From Sphingomonas sp. JC676 (GTDB lineage Bacteria; Pseudomonadota; Alphaproteobacteria; Sphingomonadales; Sphingomonadaceae), in the NCBI RefSeq assembly GCF_014489075.1, contig NZ_JACTGR010000001.1:930001-994000 (forward strand): a stretch of DNA of 64,000 bases, written 5' to 3'. Positions 53,668-63,005 of this stretch are shown in pieces. The notes under the pieces are model-generated. The model searched no databases, had not been told where the DNA came from, and saw only the letters and a list, made by a program, of their open reading frames with translations. A program made the position numbers and the translations under genes. The stretch's first letter is position 1. Each line of letters starts with the position of its first letter.

Positions 53668-53774
53668 GTCACCCCGGCCGAAGTGCCGGGGACCACTCCT
53701 CCGCTGGGCGAGCCGAAAGAGGCTCGAAGGGCTCAGCTTGCCGCAGGGTGGCCCCGGCACTTCGGCCGGGGTGA
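53668..53774. repeat. Palindromic intergenic repeat, copy 6 (longer variant)
   Basis: Arms GTCACCCCGGCCGAAGTGCC and GGCACTTCGGCCGGGGTGAC are perfect inverse complements around a longer centre. The stem differs from the main type. Confidence 0.85.
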
Positions 53775-53989
53775 CGGGGTAGGAAAGCGACCGTCGCGCG
53801 CTACTCGGAACACTGGCAAAATAGGATTTGGTCTGGGATGTTGCGCGCAGGCCGGGCTGAGCAACAAAACCGACTTATTCGGCGAGCAGGTTCGCGCATC
53901 GGACTCGCGCGCAGGAACCTGTGACTTTTGCGACTTTAGAGTGCGGTCGTCACGTTGACGTTCACGTAAAGGTAAAGTAAGGAGAGGGC
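53775..53989. other. Intergenic region before the MerR operon
   Basis: With the repeat this makes a 340-bp gene-free stretch. It holds the ACGT-type palindrome listed separately and a ribosome site GTAAGGAGAGGGC. Nothing else recognised. Confidence 0.5.
53955..53970 (+). promoter_or_regulatory. Candidate MerR-family operator upstream of the acyl-CoA dehydrogenase operon
   Basis: TTGACGTTCACGTAAA is an imperfect palindrome of the form TTnACGTnnACGTnAA. It lies 20 bp before the MerR-family start. Catabolic MerR regulators of the LiuR type are known to bind ACGT-centred palindromes of this form. Autoregulation of the operon is inferred. Confidence 0.55.
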
Positions 53990-54418
53990 ATGCCCGCTAC
54001 TGCCTTTCCGATCGAGGCCCTGGCGCCGATCGAGCCGCGCCCCGACCGCGACGCCTTTTCCATCTCCGATCTCTGCGCCGAGTTCAGCGTCACCCCGCGC
54101 GCGCTCCGCTTCTACGAAGACGAGGGCCTGATCGCCCCCGAGCGCCGCGGCACCGCGCGCATCTATTCGCATCGCGATCGCGCCCGACTCGCCTGGATCC
54201 TGCGCGGCAAGCGCGTCGGCTTCAGCCTGGGCGAGATCAAGGAGATGATCGATCTCTACGATGTCGGCGATGGCCGCCGCGTCCAGCGCCAGGTGACGCT
54301 CGAGCGCTGCCTCGATCGCATCCAGCTGCTCGAGAACCAGAAGCAAGACATCGACGCCCATATCGCCGAGCTCCAGCAATTCGTCGCACTGCTAAAGAGC
54401 AGCGACTCCGAACACTGA
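53990..54418 (+). CDS. MerR-family regulator, LiuR-like
   Basis: The 142-residue protein has an N-terminal winged helix FSISDLCAEFSVTPRALRFY followed by EDEGLIAPERRGTARIYS, then a coiled coil (CLDRIQLLENQKQDIDAHIA). No metal-binding cysteines are present, as expected for the branch that senses organic acids or acyl-CoA. Strong site AAGGAGAGG. It lies 10 bp before an acyl-CoA dehydrogenase gene, so it probably regulates fatty-acid or branched-chain amino-acid breakdown. Confidence 0.88.
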   Translation: MPATAFPIEALAPIEPRPDRDAFSISDLCAEFSVTPRALRFYEDEGLIAPERRGTARIYSHRDRARLAWILRGKRVGFSLGEIKEMIDLYDVGDGRRVQRQVTLERCLDRIQLLENQKQDIDAHIAELQQFVALLKSSDSEH

Positions 54419-54428
54419 GGAACCTGAA

Positions 54429-56231
54429 ATGCCGCAATATACGCCGCCCGTGCGCGACACGCGCTTTGTCCTCGATCGCGTGATCGGGCTCGATCGCTAT
54501 GCGAACCTGCCGGGCTTCCAGAATGCGACGCCCGATGTGGTCGATGCGGTGCTGGAAGAGGGCGGCCGTTTCGTCTCCGAGGTGCTGTTCCCGCTCAACT
54601 ATTCAGGCGACCAGCAGGGCTGCACCCGTCACGACGATGGCAGCGTGACCACGCCGGACGGCTTCAAGCAGGCCTATGCCAAGTTCGTCGAGAGCGGCTG
54701 GGGCACGCTTAGCGCGCCCGCGGAGTTCGGCGGGCAGGAGATGCCGCACATCGTCTCCACTGCGTTCCAGGAATATATGATCTCCTCGAACATGGCCTTC
54801 GCCATGTATCCCGGCCTCACCCACGGCGCGATCGCGGCGCTGCTGGTCAAGGGATCGCAGGAGCAGAAGGACAAATATGTCCCCAAGATGATCTCGGGCG
54901 AATGGGGCGGGACGATGAACTTGACCGAGCCCCAGTGCGGCACCGATCTCGGCCTGATCCGCACCCGCGCCGAGCCGCAGGCGGACGGCAGCTATTCGAT
55001 CACCGGCACCAAGATCTTCATCTCGTCGGGCGAGCACGACCTGACGAGCAACATCATCCACCTCGTCCTCGCCAAGACCCCCGGCGCGCCCGAGAGCACC
55101 AAGGGCATCTCGCTGTTCGTCGTGCCCAAGTTCATGGTCGGTGACGACGGATCGCTCGGCGAGCGCAACGGGGTCTCATGCGGTTCGATCGAGCACAAGA
55201 TGGGCATCCACGCCAATTCGACCTGCGTGATGAACTATGACGGTGCCAAGGGCTGGCTGGTCGGCGAGGAGATGAAGGGTCTCGCCGCGATGTTCATCAT
55301 GATGAACGCCGCGCGGCTCGGCGTCGGCCTCCAGGGCCTCGGCATCGCCGAGGTCGCATACCAGAACGCCGTCCAGTACGCGCATGACCGCCGTCAGGGC
55401 CGCGCGCTCACTGGCCCGGCCGAGCCGCAGGAAAAGGCGGACACGTTGTTCGTCCACCCCGACGTCCGCCGCATGCTGATGGAGGCCAAGGCGCAGAGCG
55501 AGGGGCTTCGCGCTCTTTGTCTATGGGGCGCGCTCCAGGTCGATCTCGAAAAGGCCGCCGGCAGCGAGGAGGAGCGCCAGCTCGCCGAGGACCTGATCGG
55601 GCTGCTCACGCCGGTGATCAAGGGCGTCGGCACCGATATCGGCTACAAGATCGCGACCGACGCGCAGCAGGTCTATGGCGGCCATGGCTACATCGCCGAA
55701 TGGGGCATGGAGCAATATGTCCGTGATGCCCGCATCTCGATGATCTACGAGGGCACCAACGGCATCCAGGCGATGGACCTGGTCGGCCGCAAGCTTGCAA
55801 TGAACGGCGGCCGCGCCGTCCAGGCCTTCTTCCGCGTCGTCACCGAGGAAGTCGCCGCCGCCAAGGGCGACGAGAAGCTCAAGGGCTTCGCCGAGGGCCT
55901 GGAGAAGGCGCTGGGGCACCTCCAGGGCGCGACGATGTGGCTCGCGGCAAACGGCTTCAAGAACCCCAACGACGTGGGCGCGGGTGCCTATCCGTACATG
56001 CAGCTCACCGGCACGGTCGCGCTGGGCCTGATGTGGCTGCGCATGGCCAAGGCCGCGGTCGACGCGCTGGCCGAGGGCGCACAGGACGCCAAGTTCTTCG
56101 AGGCCAAGCTGGTCACCGCGCGCTTTTATGCCGAGCGCTTCCTGCCCGAAGCGGGCTCGCTCCGCCGCAAGATCGAAGCGGGCAGCGCCGCGGTGATGGC
56201 GCTCGACCCGGAGATGTTCCGGGCGGCGTAG
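54429..56231 (+). CDS. Acyl-CoA dehydrogenase, about 600-residue type
   Basis: A FAD flavoenzyme that introduces an alpha,beta double bond into acyl-CoA in beta-oxidation. Signatures are ISGEWGGTMNLTEPQCGTDL, YSITGTKIFISSGEHDLTSN, VQYAHDRRQGRALTG, QQVYGGHGYIAEWGMEQYVR and ISMIYEGTNGIQAMDLVGRK. The C-terminal 150 residues carry the extra domain of the long type. It forms an operon with the MerR regulator 10 bp upstream. A palindromic repeat follows. Confidence 0.95.
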   Translation: MPQYTPPVRDTRFVLDRVIGLDRYANLPGFQNATPDVVDAVLEEGGRFVSEVLFPLNYSGDQQGCTRHDDGSVTTPDGFKQAYAKFVESGWGTLSAPAEFGGQEMPHIVSTAFQEYMISSNMAFAMYPGLTHGAIAALLVKGSQEQKDKYVPKMISGEWGGTMNLTEPQCGTDLGLIRTRAEPQADGSYSITGTKIFISSGEHDLTSNIIHLVLAKTPGAPESTKGISLFVVPKFMVGDDGSLGERNGVSCGSIEHKMGIHANSTCVMNYDGAKGWLVGEEMKGLAAMFIMMNAARLGVGLQGLGIAEVAYQNAVQYAHDRRQGRALTGPAEPQEKADTLFVHPDVRRMLMEAKAQSEGLRALCLWGALQVDLEKAAGSEEERQLAEDLIGLLTPVIKGVGTDIGYKIATDAQQVYGGHGYIAEWGMEQYVRDARISMIYEGTNGIQAMDLVGRKLAMNGGRAVQAFFRVVTEEVAAAKGDEKLKGFAEGLEKALGHLQGATMWLAANGFKNPNDVGAGAYPYMQLTGTVALGLMWLRMAKAAVDALAEGAQDAKFFEAKLVTARFYAERFLPEAGSLRRKIEAGSAAVMALDPEMFRAA

Positions 56232-56249
56232 GATGGGGACTCCCAGCTC

Positions 56250-56330
56250 GTCATCCCGGCGAAAGCCGGGATCCAGAGCCAAGCAGATCTACGCTGAGTA
56301 ATCCTGGATCCCGGCTTTCGCCGGGATGAC
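56250..56330. repeat. Palindromic intergenic repeat, copy 7
   Basis: Arms GTCATCCCGGCGAAAGCCGG and GGCTTTCGCCGGGATGAC. It begins 19 bases after the acyl-CoA dehydrogenase stop. Confidence 0.9.
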
Positions 56331-56355
56331 GGGATTGGACGGAGAGGGGGCTCGT

Positions 56356-56373
56356 CCTTGCAATGTAGGATTT
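56356..56373 (+). repeat. 18-base direct repeat, copy B
   Basis: Identical to 28564-28581. It lies in the gap between the acyl-CoA dehydrogenase and SleB-type genes, just after a palindromic repeat copy. Function unknown. Confidence 0.8.
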
Positions 56374-56518
56374 GAGCGACGATCAAAGGACCGGCTCTTT
56401 CTCATCGCCGGCGTTTCGGAAAAGTCCGTTCTTCGCGGACGAAGGTTTTTCGACATAGCGGGTGTCAACCGTGTCAACTTGCCCGCTGGACGATCGCGCC
56501 CGGTGGACGCGCAATGCC

Positions 56519-57889
56519 TCAGTTTTTTGGCGTAGGCGTAGGCGTCGGCTTGACCACCGGCAGGGTGAGTATGATCTGCGGCTTGGCCGCGGGTGCCGGA
56601 TCACCCTTGCGGCGCACGCCGCTCAATCCGGCCGGCCCCGCTTCCTTGACCTGGGGCGTCGGCAAGGAGTCGGGCGGTGGAATCACGGCCGGCATACCAT
56701 AGGTGATCCGCCGCATGCACTGGACCGGGCTTGGCCGCTTGAACTGCTCGCAGTTCCACAGCGCCTTGGCGTAGGCGGCACTGTCGTCGCGCAGATAGCT
56801 GAACGACATCGCGGCGGCCTGGTCGCCGGTCGGGGGCAGCTTGACCGGCTTCTTGCTGGCGTCGGTCCAGGACATGAACTTGCAATAAGGCCGCTCGCCG
56901 CAGGTCTTGATCGCCAGCGCCGGGAAATTGTCCGGAACGATGCCCTTGGGAAGCGTGATCAGGAACACGTTCGGATCGCCCGCCACCGATGCGGGGATCG
57001 CGCTGTCGGGGATGGCGGCCAGATTGACGCCCAGGCCCGCCGGATCGTTCGCGGCGGTCGTCGCCACGGTCGCATCGCCGATATGCGCTGAGGAGAGCCG
57101 TGCCATCAGCGGCACGTTGGGCTCGACCCCGGCATAGCCGCGGTTGAACGCGGGCGGCGTGCCCCACCAGCCCGCCCAACGGAAGAACAGGTGGGTGTGG
57201 ACCTCGGTGATCTTGTCGAGGCTCGCGCTCCAATAGGGCACGACCCAGTCGGTATGGTAGTGCGTCGCGTGGCCGACCGGCTTGTAGACGGTGCCGCTCA
57301 GCGCCATCCGCGCCACTTGCCGCGCCCGTGTCCACGCCGCTTCCGACGGGCCGTAGCGCAGCATCGCGCCGTCGCAGGTGAAGGTGAACTGGCAGCCGGT
57401 GCTGCGTTCGGAGCCCTGGAACACCACGCCGCAGATCGTCTTAGGGAAGGCGGGGTGCCGCATCCGGTTGATGATGACCTGCGCCACCGCCTTCTGGCCG
57501 GTGCTGTCGTCGCCGGCCTCGTAATAGACCGAGGCGGCCAGGCAGTCGATCGCCCGGGCCTGGCTATCAGCCGACCCCGAGACGCGGAAGGGACGCGCCG
57601 CCGGGTTGGGCGCGAGCGAGAAGGGGATCGAATCGTTGACCGCCTTGGCGTCCTCGGGCGCCAGCGCCTGGAGCTCGACCGGCTCGACCGGCGGCAGCTC
57701 CTGCTGGGGCACGATGCGCTTGGAGATCACCACCGGCGGATGCTTGTGCTGAGCGACTCGCGGTGCGTTCGAGACGATCAGCACCGGGACAACGATCGCT
57801 GCCAGCGCAATGATCCCGAGCAGCAGCCGCAATGCCGGGCTGAGGCGCGGCTTGCGCTGCGCAGGCGCTTGGGTGGTTTCCATCAGCAT
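56519..57889 (-). CDS. Cell-wall hydrolase, SleB/Hydrolase_2 type
   Basis: A 456-residue protein with one N-terminal membrane anchor (ALRLLLGIIALAAIVVPVLI) and a SleB-like domain: CLAASVYYEAGDDSTGQKAV holds the likely catalytic Glu, with VAQVIINRMRHPAFPKTICG and HATHYHTDWVVPYW. Such enzymes are lytic transglycosylase-like peptidoglycan hydrolases. The second half is less conserved and ends in a Pro/Thr-rich tail (VVKPTPTPTPKN). A second ATG at 57883 is an equally possible start; no ribosome site is clear. Confidence 0.85.
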   Translation of the reverse strand: MLMETTQAPAQRKPRLSPALRLLLGIIALAAIVVPVLIVSNAPRVAQHKHPPVVISKRIVPQQELPPVEPVELQALAPEDAKAVNDSIPFSLAPNPAARPFRVSGSADSQARAIDCLAASVYYEAGDDSTGQKAVAQVIINRMRHPAFPKTICGVVFQGSERSTGCQFTFTCDGAMLRYGPSEAAWTRARQVARMALSGTVYKPVGHATHYHTDWVVPYWSASLDKITEVHTHLFFRWAGWWGTPPAFNRGYAGVEPNVPLMARLSSAHIGDATVATTAANDPAGLGVNLAAIPDSAIPASVAGDPNVFLITLPKGIVPDNFPALAIKTCGERPYCKFMSWTDASKKPVKLPPTGDQAAAMSFSYLRDDSAAYAKALWNCEQFKRPSPVQCMRRITYGMPAVIPPPDSLPTPQVKEAGPAGLSGVRRKGDPAPAAKPQIILTLPVVKPTPTPTPKN

Positions 57890-58046
57890 GGCTTTCGCGG
57901 ACGCGCCTCAGCCGTCCTGCAGCGCAGGCAGGCGTCGGAAAGGGGCGGCACGATGAAAGCGCAAGATCTGCTCCATGGACGGGGTCGCCGCCCATAGCGC
58001 AGAACTTGCCAAGTTGGAACCGTGACGCCCGTCGGCGCCCTGGCGC

Positions 58047-58967
58047 TCAGCTTTCCGGCAGGAAATCGGGAACGCTCAAATAGCGCTCGCCGGTGTCGTA
58101 GTTGAAGCCGAGCACGCGGGTGCCCTCGGGCAGGTCGGGCAGCTTCTGGAGGATCGCCGCGAGCGTCGCGCCCGAGCTGATCCCGACGAGGACGCCTTCC
58201 TCGCGCGCCGCGCGGCGGGCGAGGTCCTTGGCGACGCCGGCATCGACCTTGATCACGCCATCGATCGCGTCGGTGTGGAGGTTGCGCGGCACGAAACCGG
58301 CGCCGATGCCCTGGATCGGGTGCGGCCCGGGCTGGCCGCCTGAGATGACCGGCGAGAGCTCGGGCTCGACGGCATAGACCTTGAGGTTCGGCCAGCTCTT
58401 CTTCAGCGTCTCGGCGACGCCGGTGATATGGCCGCCGGTGCCGACACCGGTGATAATGACGTCGATCGGTGCGTCGGCGAAGTCGTTCAGGATTTCCTGC
58501 GCGGTGGTGCGGACATGGACATCGATGTTCGCAGGGTTTTCGAACTGCTGCGGCATCCAAGCCCCAGGCGTGGTCTCGACCAGTTCCATTGCCCGCTCGA
58601 TCGCGCCCTTCATGCCCTTTTCGCGGGGTGTGAGGTCGAAGGTGGCGCCATAGGCAAGCATCAGCCGGCGGCGCTCGAGCGACATGCTCTCGGGCATCAC
58701 CAGGACCAGCTTGTAGCCCTTGACCGCGGCGACCATCGCCAGCCCGACCCCGGTGTTGCCGCTGGTCGGCTCGATGATCGTCCCGCCCGGCTTGAGATCG
58801 CCCGAGGCCTCGGCCGCCTCGATCATCGCCAGCGCGATGCGGTCCTTGATCGAGCCGCCGGGGTTCGACCGCTCGGACTTGATCCACACCTCGGCGCCCG
58901 GGAACAGCTTCTGGACACGGATGTGCGGGGTGTTGCCGATCGTGTCGAGGATCGTGTTGGCCTTCAT
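58047..58967 (-). CDS. cysK: Cysteine synthase A
   Basis: The 306-residue PLP enzyme makes cysteine from O-acetylserine and sulphide. The PLP lysine is Lys41 in [18 protein letters not shown], with [19 protein letters not shown] as substrate loop and [18 protein letters not shown] binding the phosphate. AAGGAG precedes 58967. The ATG overlaps the stop of the upstream MFS gene (ATGA), so the transporter and enzyme are co-transcribed; export of a cysteine-related compound is a guess. Confidence 0.96.
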   Translation of the reverse strand: MKANTILDTIGNTPHIRVQKLFPGAEVWIKSERSNPGGSIKDRIALAMIEAAEASGDLKPGGTIIEPTSGNTGVGLAMVAAVKGYKLVLVMPESMSLERRRLMLAYGATFDLTPREKGMKGAIERAMELVETTPGAWMPQQFENPANIDVHVRTTAQEILNDFADAPIDVIITGVGTGGHITGVAETLKKSWPNLKVYAVEPELSPVISGGQPGPHPIQGIGAGFVPRNLHTDAIDGVIKVDAGVAKDLARRAAREEGVLVGISSGATLAAILQKLPDLPEGTRVLGFNYDTGERYLSVPDFLPES

Positions 58968-60286
58968 GTCGTCATCTCCTTGGGAGGGATTTCCAGATTG
59001 GCCGGAGGGTCGAACGTGCGCGCCCGCCTTAGCTCGGGGAATAGCTTGGCCCACAGTATCGTGACAAGCACCGCGCCGACCCCGCCCCCGACCACCGCGG
59101 CCACCGGCCCGATCAGCGCGGCGAGGAAGCCTGACTCGGCCTCGCCCAGTTCGTTCGATCCCGAGATGAACAGCGTCGAGACCGCACCGACCCGGCCCCG
59201 CATCTCATCCGGCGTGTAAAGCTGGATCAGCGACTGGCGAACATAGACCGAGACCATGTCCGCTGCGCCCAGCACGAACAGGGCGGCGAGCGACAGGAGC
59301 ACGGCGGGGGCAAAGTCGTGCCCGATCGCCGAGGGGCCGAGCGCAGGCACTAGCAGGGGTGCGGACAGGCCGAACACCACCGTCGCGACCCCGAAGAGGC
59401 CGACCGCTGCGAGCATCTTCTTGCCGACCTCGGTCTTGAGCGGGCGCCAGGAAAAGAAGATCGCTGTGACCACGGCTCCGAGCGCGGGTGCAGCTCTCAA
59501 ATGACCGAGGCCTTCGGAGCCGACCTGGAGGATGTCGCGGGCGTAGACCGGCAGCATCGCGGTCGCGCCGCCAAGCAGCACGGCGAACAGGTCGAGCGAG
59601 ATTGCTCCGAGCACGAGCCGGTTGCGGCGGACATAATGGAGCCCGTCGACCATCTGCACCCAGGGGCTTCCCTCGAACTTCCGGGCGCTGCGCGGCACCG
59701 GCGAGATCAGCATCAGCATCAGCAGCGAGAGCAGGAACAGCGCTCCGGCAACGGCATAGGCCAGCCAGTCGGCTGCGGCATAGAGGTAGCCGCCCATCGC
59801 CGGGCCGATCACGGTGCCGGCCTGCCAGGAGAGCGAGCTCAGCGCGATCGCGGTGGGCAGGATTGCCTTGGGCACGAGGTTCGGCGCCAGCGCGCCGAGC
59901 GCCGGACTGGCAAAGGCGCGGGCGACGCCGAGCAGCGCGGCGATGCCGAACAAAGCGGGAAGGCTGATCGTATGGCTATAGGTCAGCCAGGCAAGGCTGA
60001 GCGCGCAGAACGCCTCCAGCGTGAGGGCGCCGCGGGCGATCCAGCGGCGGTCGATGCGATCGGCGACCCAGCCGGCGAACAGCGACAGGACGAGCAGCGG
60101 CAGGAACTGCGCCACGCCGATCAGTCCGAGCTGGAACGAGGCTTCCTTCACGGTCATCGTCTGGCGGGCGATATCGTAGACTTGCCAGCCGATGACGATG
60201 ACCATCGCCATCTGCCCCAGTGTGGCGGCGAGGCGAGCGACCCAATAGGCTCTGAAATTGGGGACGGCGAACGGATGCGAGGCCAT
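58964..60286 (-). CDS. MFS transporter, EntS/MFS_3 type
   Basis: A 440-residue inner-membrane protein with about 12 helices. It starts [20 protein letters not shown], with [20 protein letters not shown] as the loop-2/3 signature and [20 protein letters not shown] typical of the EntS-like MFS_3 branch, which exports siderophores or drugs. AGAGG precedes 60286. It overlaps cysK by 4 bp. Confidence 0.88.
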   Translation of the reverse strand: MASHPFAVPNFRAYWVARLAATLGQMAMVIVIGWQVYDIARQTMTVKEASFQLGLIGVAQFLPLLVLSLFAGWVADRIDRRWIARGALTLEAFCALSLAWLTYSHTISLPALFGIAALLGVARAFASPALGALAPNLVPKAILPTAIALSSLSWQAGTVIGPAMGGYLYAAADWLAYAVAGALFLLSLLMLMLISPVPRSARKFEGSPWVQMVDGLHYVRRNRLVLGAISLDLFAVLLGGATAMLPVYARDILQVGSEGLGHLRAAPALGAVVTAIFFSWRPLKTEVGKKMLAAVGLFGVATVVFGLSAPLLVPALGPSAIGHDFAPAVLLSLAALFVLGAADMVSVYVRQSLIQLYTPDEMRGRVGAVSTLFISGSNELGEAESGFLAALIGPVAAVVGGGVGAVLVTILWAKLFPELRRARTFDPPANLEIPPKEMTT

Positions 60287-60350
60287 GCCCGGCCTCTTGG
60301 CGCGCTCGGTCGGCGGGCGCAACGACAGATTGGCCGTGATCGTCGAAAGG

Positions 60351-61742
60351 CTAGCGTACCTGTGCCGGCTGCACGTCATCCGTCTCCGCGCCGCGTGGGT
60401 TGCGGATCGCGGGGTTGAGGCGGGCGAGGCTGCAGGCGCCGGCGACGAGCGAGAGCCCGGCGGCGACCAGCGGCGGCACCGAGCCCGATCCGATGCCGAG
60501 CGCGAGCAGCGCGGCGACCAGCGTGGCGCCGACAGTCTGTCCCACCATCCGCGTCGTCGAGATGAGACCGCCCGCCGCTGCGGCGCGGTCGATCGGGGCC
60601 GAGCCGATGATCAGCCGGGCATTGGGCGAGAGGAACATGCCGAAGCCCGCGCCGGTAAGCGACATGCGCCAGGCGACGTCGATCCAGGTCGGATGGATGG
60701 GGAGGAACGAAAGCAGCACCAGCCCGATGACCGCGATCACCATGCCAATCCCGCCAAGCGCGCCGGCCGGGTAGCGGTCCGACAGTGCTCCGGCGATCGG
60801 CGCGACGACCATGGTGGTAAGCGGCCAGGGCGCGATCACCGCGCCGACTTCCGACGGCGCGAAGCCATAGCCGTGCTGGAGGCGGAAAGGGAGCGAGAGC
60901 AGCAGCGTCATCGTCGCGATGAAGGCAGTGAAGGCGCCGATCGTCGAGAGCGCTAGCACCGGTCGGCCGAGCAGGTCGACAGGGAGGATCGGCTTGGGTT
61001 CGTGGCGTTCACGGCGGACGAAGAGCAGGCCGATAAACGCACCCGCAGCGACCACCGCTGCGGACACGACCGGGCTGTCGCCATGGACGGCGCTTTCGAG
61101 CCCGCCGATCACCAGGCCGAACATCGCCGCGCAGAGCAGCGCGCCGAGCACGTCGAACGGGGCGGTGCTGCGAGGTACGTCGGGCAACGCGCGGCCGAGC
61201 GCGAGGCTGACCAGGGCAAAGGGAACCGCCGAAGCGAACACCCAGGGCCAGGGTCCGACGCTGAGCACCAGCCCGCCGAGCGTGGGCGCCAGTGCCGCGG
61301 CGCTCGACACCACCACCGAATTGAGACCCAGCCCCCGGCCGAGATGCTTGGCCGGATAGACTTGGCGGATCAGCGCCGTCGAGACGCTCAATGCCGCCGC
61401 AGCGCCCGCCGCCTGTGCCGCTCGGACGATCAGCAGGAAAGGCAGGCTCTGGGCGAAGAAACAGAGGATGGTGGCGACCGTGAAGACAATCTGGCCGCCC
61501 TGGTAAAGCCGCTTGAGGCCGATCCGGTCGCCGAGCCCCGAAAAGGGAAGCAGTAGCATCACCAGCACCAGCTGATAGATCGTCACCACAGCGACCGCCG
61601 CCGACGGATCGACACGGAGGTCGCGGGCGATGGTGGGCAAAGCGACGGTCGCGATTGCGCCGTCTATTACCACCAGCGCCGTGCCGAACGAGATTGCGGC
61701 GATCGCCCGGAGGCGTCGGGGCATGGGAAGGCCGTCGGTCAC
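60351..61742 (-). CDS. MFS transporter, DHA2 (14-helix) type
   Basis: A 463-residue transporter starting VTDGLPMPRRLRAIAA, a common opening of DHA2 drug exporters. It has VIDGAIATVALPTIARDLRV, PFSGLGDRIGLKRLYQGGQI, the motif C-like GLNSVVVSSAAALAPTLGG and WRMSLTGAGFGMFLSPNARL. It probably exports drugs with proton antiport. GTG at 61742 is chosen; ATG at 61724 is possible. It lies 64 bp upstream of the EntS-like gene on the same strand. Confidence 0.9.
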   Translation of the reverse strand: MTDGLPMPRRLRAIAAISFGTALVVIDGAIATVALPTIARDLRVDPSAAVAVVTIYQLVLVMLLLPFSGLGDRIGLKRLYQGGQIVFTVATILCFFAQSLPFLLIVRAAQAAGAAAALSVSTALIRQVYPAKHLGRGLGLNSVVVSSAAALAPTLGGLVLSVGPWPWVFASAVPFALVSLALGRALPDVPRSTAPFDVLGALLCAAMFGLVIGGLESAVHGDSPVVSAAVVAAGAFIGLLFVRRERHEPKPILPVDLLGRPVLALSTIGAFTAFIATMTLLLSLPFRLQHGYGFAPSEVGAVIAPWPLTTMVVAPIAGALSDRYPAGALGGIGMVIAVIGLVLLSFLPIHPTWIDVAWRMSLTGAGFGMFLSPNARLIIGSAPIDRAAAAGGLISTTRMVGQTVGATLVAALLALGIGSGSVPPLVAAGLSLVAGACSLARLNPAIRNPRGAETDDVQPAQVR

Positions 61743-61847
61743 GGGGCGCTCATCGCCCGAACTTGCCTACAGTTCCAGCCCCAAGGAACCCGATCGCGGT
61801 AGGCGGGTTCTTACGCTTGCGAAATCAACGCTTTAGGAGAGATCGAA

Positions 61848-61925
61848 ATGGGCAAGGGAATCCTGTTGTGGCTGCTGGGGATTCCGATCCCGATCATCAT
61901 CCTGCTGCTGCTGTTCTGGCACTAG
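61848..61925 (+). CDS. 25-aa hydrophobic mini-protein
   Basis: A very short gene encoding MGKGILLWLLGIPIPIIILL followed by LLFWH. It is a single membrane helix with a Pro-Ile-Pro kink. AGGAGA lies 8 bases before the ATG and a terminator follows 9 bases after the stop, so the unit is complete. No partner is known. Confidence 0.7.
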   Translation: MGKGILLWLLGIPIPIIILLLLFWH

Positions 61926-61933
61926 AAACATCG

Positions 61934-61963
61934 ACCCCGCCGGACACCCTCCGGCGGGGTTCT
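61934..61963. terminator. Terminator between convergent genes
   Basis: CCCCGCCGG, seven bases, CCGGCGGGG form a perfect 9-bp stem, extended by an A-T pair, then TTCTC. It serves the 25-residue gene on plus and possibly the zinc-ribbon gene on minus. Confidence 0.8.
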
Positions 61964-61968
61964 CGCAT

Positions 61969-62271
61969 TCAATCGAACAATTCCTCGAAGAACGACTTGC
62001 GGCGGTGCGGCTTGGGATGGCCGTGAGGGTCGCCGTCATGACGCCGGTCGTCATAACCGCGGCCGACGGGCTGCGGTTGGGGCTGCGGCGCAGCCGGCCG
62101 CCAGGCCTGGGCCTGGCTGGCGCTGCGCTCGAGGATCTTGTCGAGCTCGCCGCGATCGAGCCATACGCCCCGGCAATTGGGACAGTGATCGATCTCGACG
62201 CCTTGGCGCTCCATCGCCACCAGCTGGGAGCGGCAGACGGGGCAGGGCATGCCCTGGTTCATCGTCTCCAT
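61969..62271 (-). CDS. zf-TFIIB-type zinc-ribbon protein
   Basis: The 100-residue protein has MPCPVCRSQLVAMERQGVEI and HCPNCRGVWLDRGELDKILE, a four-Cys ribbon of the zf-TFIIB family (CPVC, CPNCxGVWLDxGEL). The C-terminal half is Gln/Pro-rich and His-rich (DDRRHDGDPHGHPKPHRR) and may bind metal. Starts at 62271, 62262 or 62250 are possible; AAGGGCG precedes the first. It begins 5 bp after the Bax-inhibitor-like gene on the same strand. Confidence 0.88.
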   Translation of the reverse strand: METMNQGMPCPVCRSQLVAMERQGVEIDHCPNCRGVWLDRGELDKILERSASQAQAWRPAAPQPQPQPVGRGYDDRRHDGDPHGHPKPHRRKSFFEELFD

Positions 62272-62276
62272 CGCCC

Positions 62277-62993
62277 TTACTCCTCGCGCTGGCCGATCAG
62301 CTGCAGCAGCAGCTGGAACAGGTTGATGAGGTTGAGATAGAGCGACAGCGCCCCCATCACGGCGAGCTTCTCGGTGTTCTGGCTACCGGCATAAGCGAGA
62401 TACTCGCTCTTCAGCCGCTGCGTGTCCCAGGCGGTGAGGCCGGTGAACACCAGCACGCCGGCGACCGAGATCGCAGTCTGGAGCAGGCTCGATCCGATGA
62501 ACAGGTTGACCAGGCTCACCGCGATGACCGCGAACAGGCCGATCATCAGGAAGGTCGAGAAGCGCGAGAGATCGGTCTTGGTGGTGTAGCCCCAGATACT
62601 CAGCCCGAGGAACAACGCCGCCGCGGCGAAGAAGGCGGTGGCGATGCTGAGATCGGTGAAGACCAGAAAGATACTGGCCATCGACACGCCCATCACTGCG
62701 GCGAAGGCGAAGAATGTCGCCCGCGCAGTCGCTACGGTCATTCGTTCGATGCGGAAGGTGAAGAAGAACACGAAGGCGAGCGGCGCCAGCATCACCACCC
62801 ATTTGAGCGGGGTGCCGAAGATCGGACCGTATAGCGCCGGCGTGCTCGAGACGAGCAAAGCGACGAGGCCCGTGACAGCCAGGCCCAGCGCCATCGTCCG
62901 GTAGATGCCGAGCATGTAGGTGCGCAGGCCCTCGTGCAGCGCGGCGCCCTGGGGCCGGGAGGCCGGAGCGCGATAGGATGCGGGTTCGAACAT
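62277..62993 (-). CDS. Bax inhibitor-1/YccA family membrane protein
   Basis: A 238-residue inner-membrane protein with seven predicted helices. It has LRTYMLGIYRTMALGLAVTG, FFFTFRIERMTVATARATFF and the family end VFTGLTAWDTQRLKSEYLAY. Relatives act as calcium leak channels or interact with FtsH. AGGAG precedes the ATG. It lies between a DUF465 gene 12 bp upstream and the zinc-ribbon gene, all on minus, forming a likely operon. Confidence 0.93.
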   Translation of the reverse strand: MFEPASYRAPASRPQGAALHEGLRTYMLGIYRTMALGLAVTGLVALLVSSTPALYGPIFGTPLKWVVMLAPLAFVFFFTFRIERMTVATARATFFAFAAVMGVSMASIFLVFTDLSIATAFFAAAALFLGLSIWGYTTKTDLSRFSTFLMIGLFAVIAVSLVNLFIGSSLLQTAISVAGVLVFTGLTAWDTQRLKSEYLAYAGSQNTEKLAVMGALSLYLNLINLFQLLLQLIGQREE

Positions 62994-63005
62994 GGGTGGT
63001 TCTCC

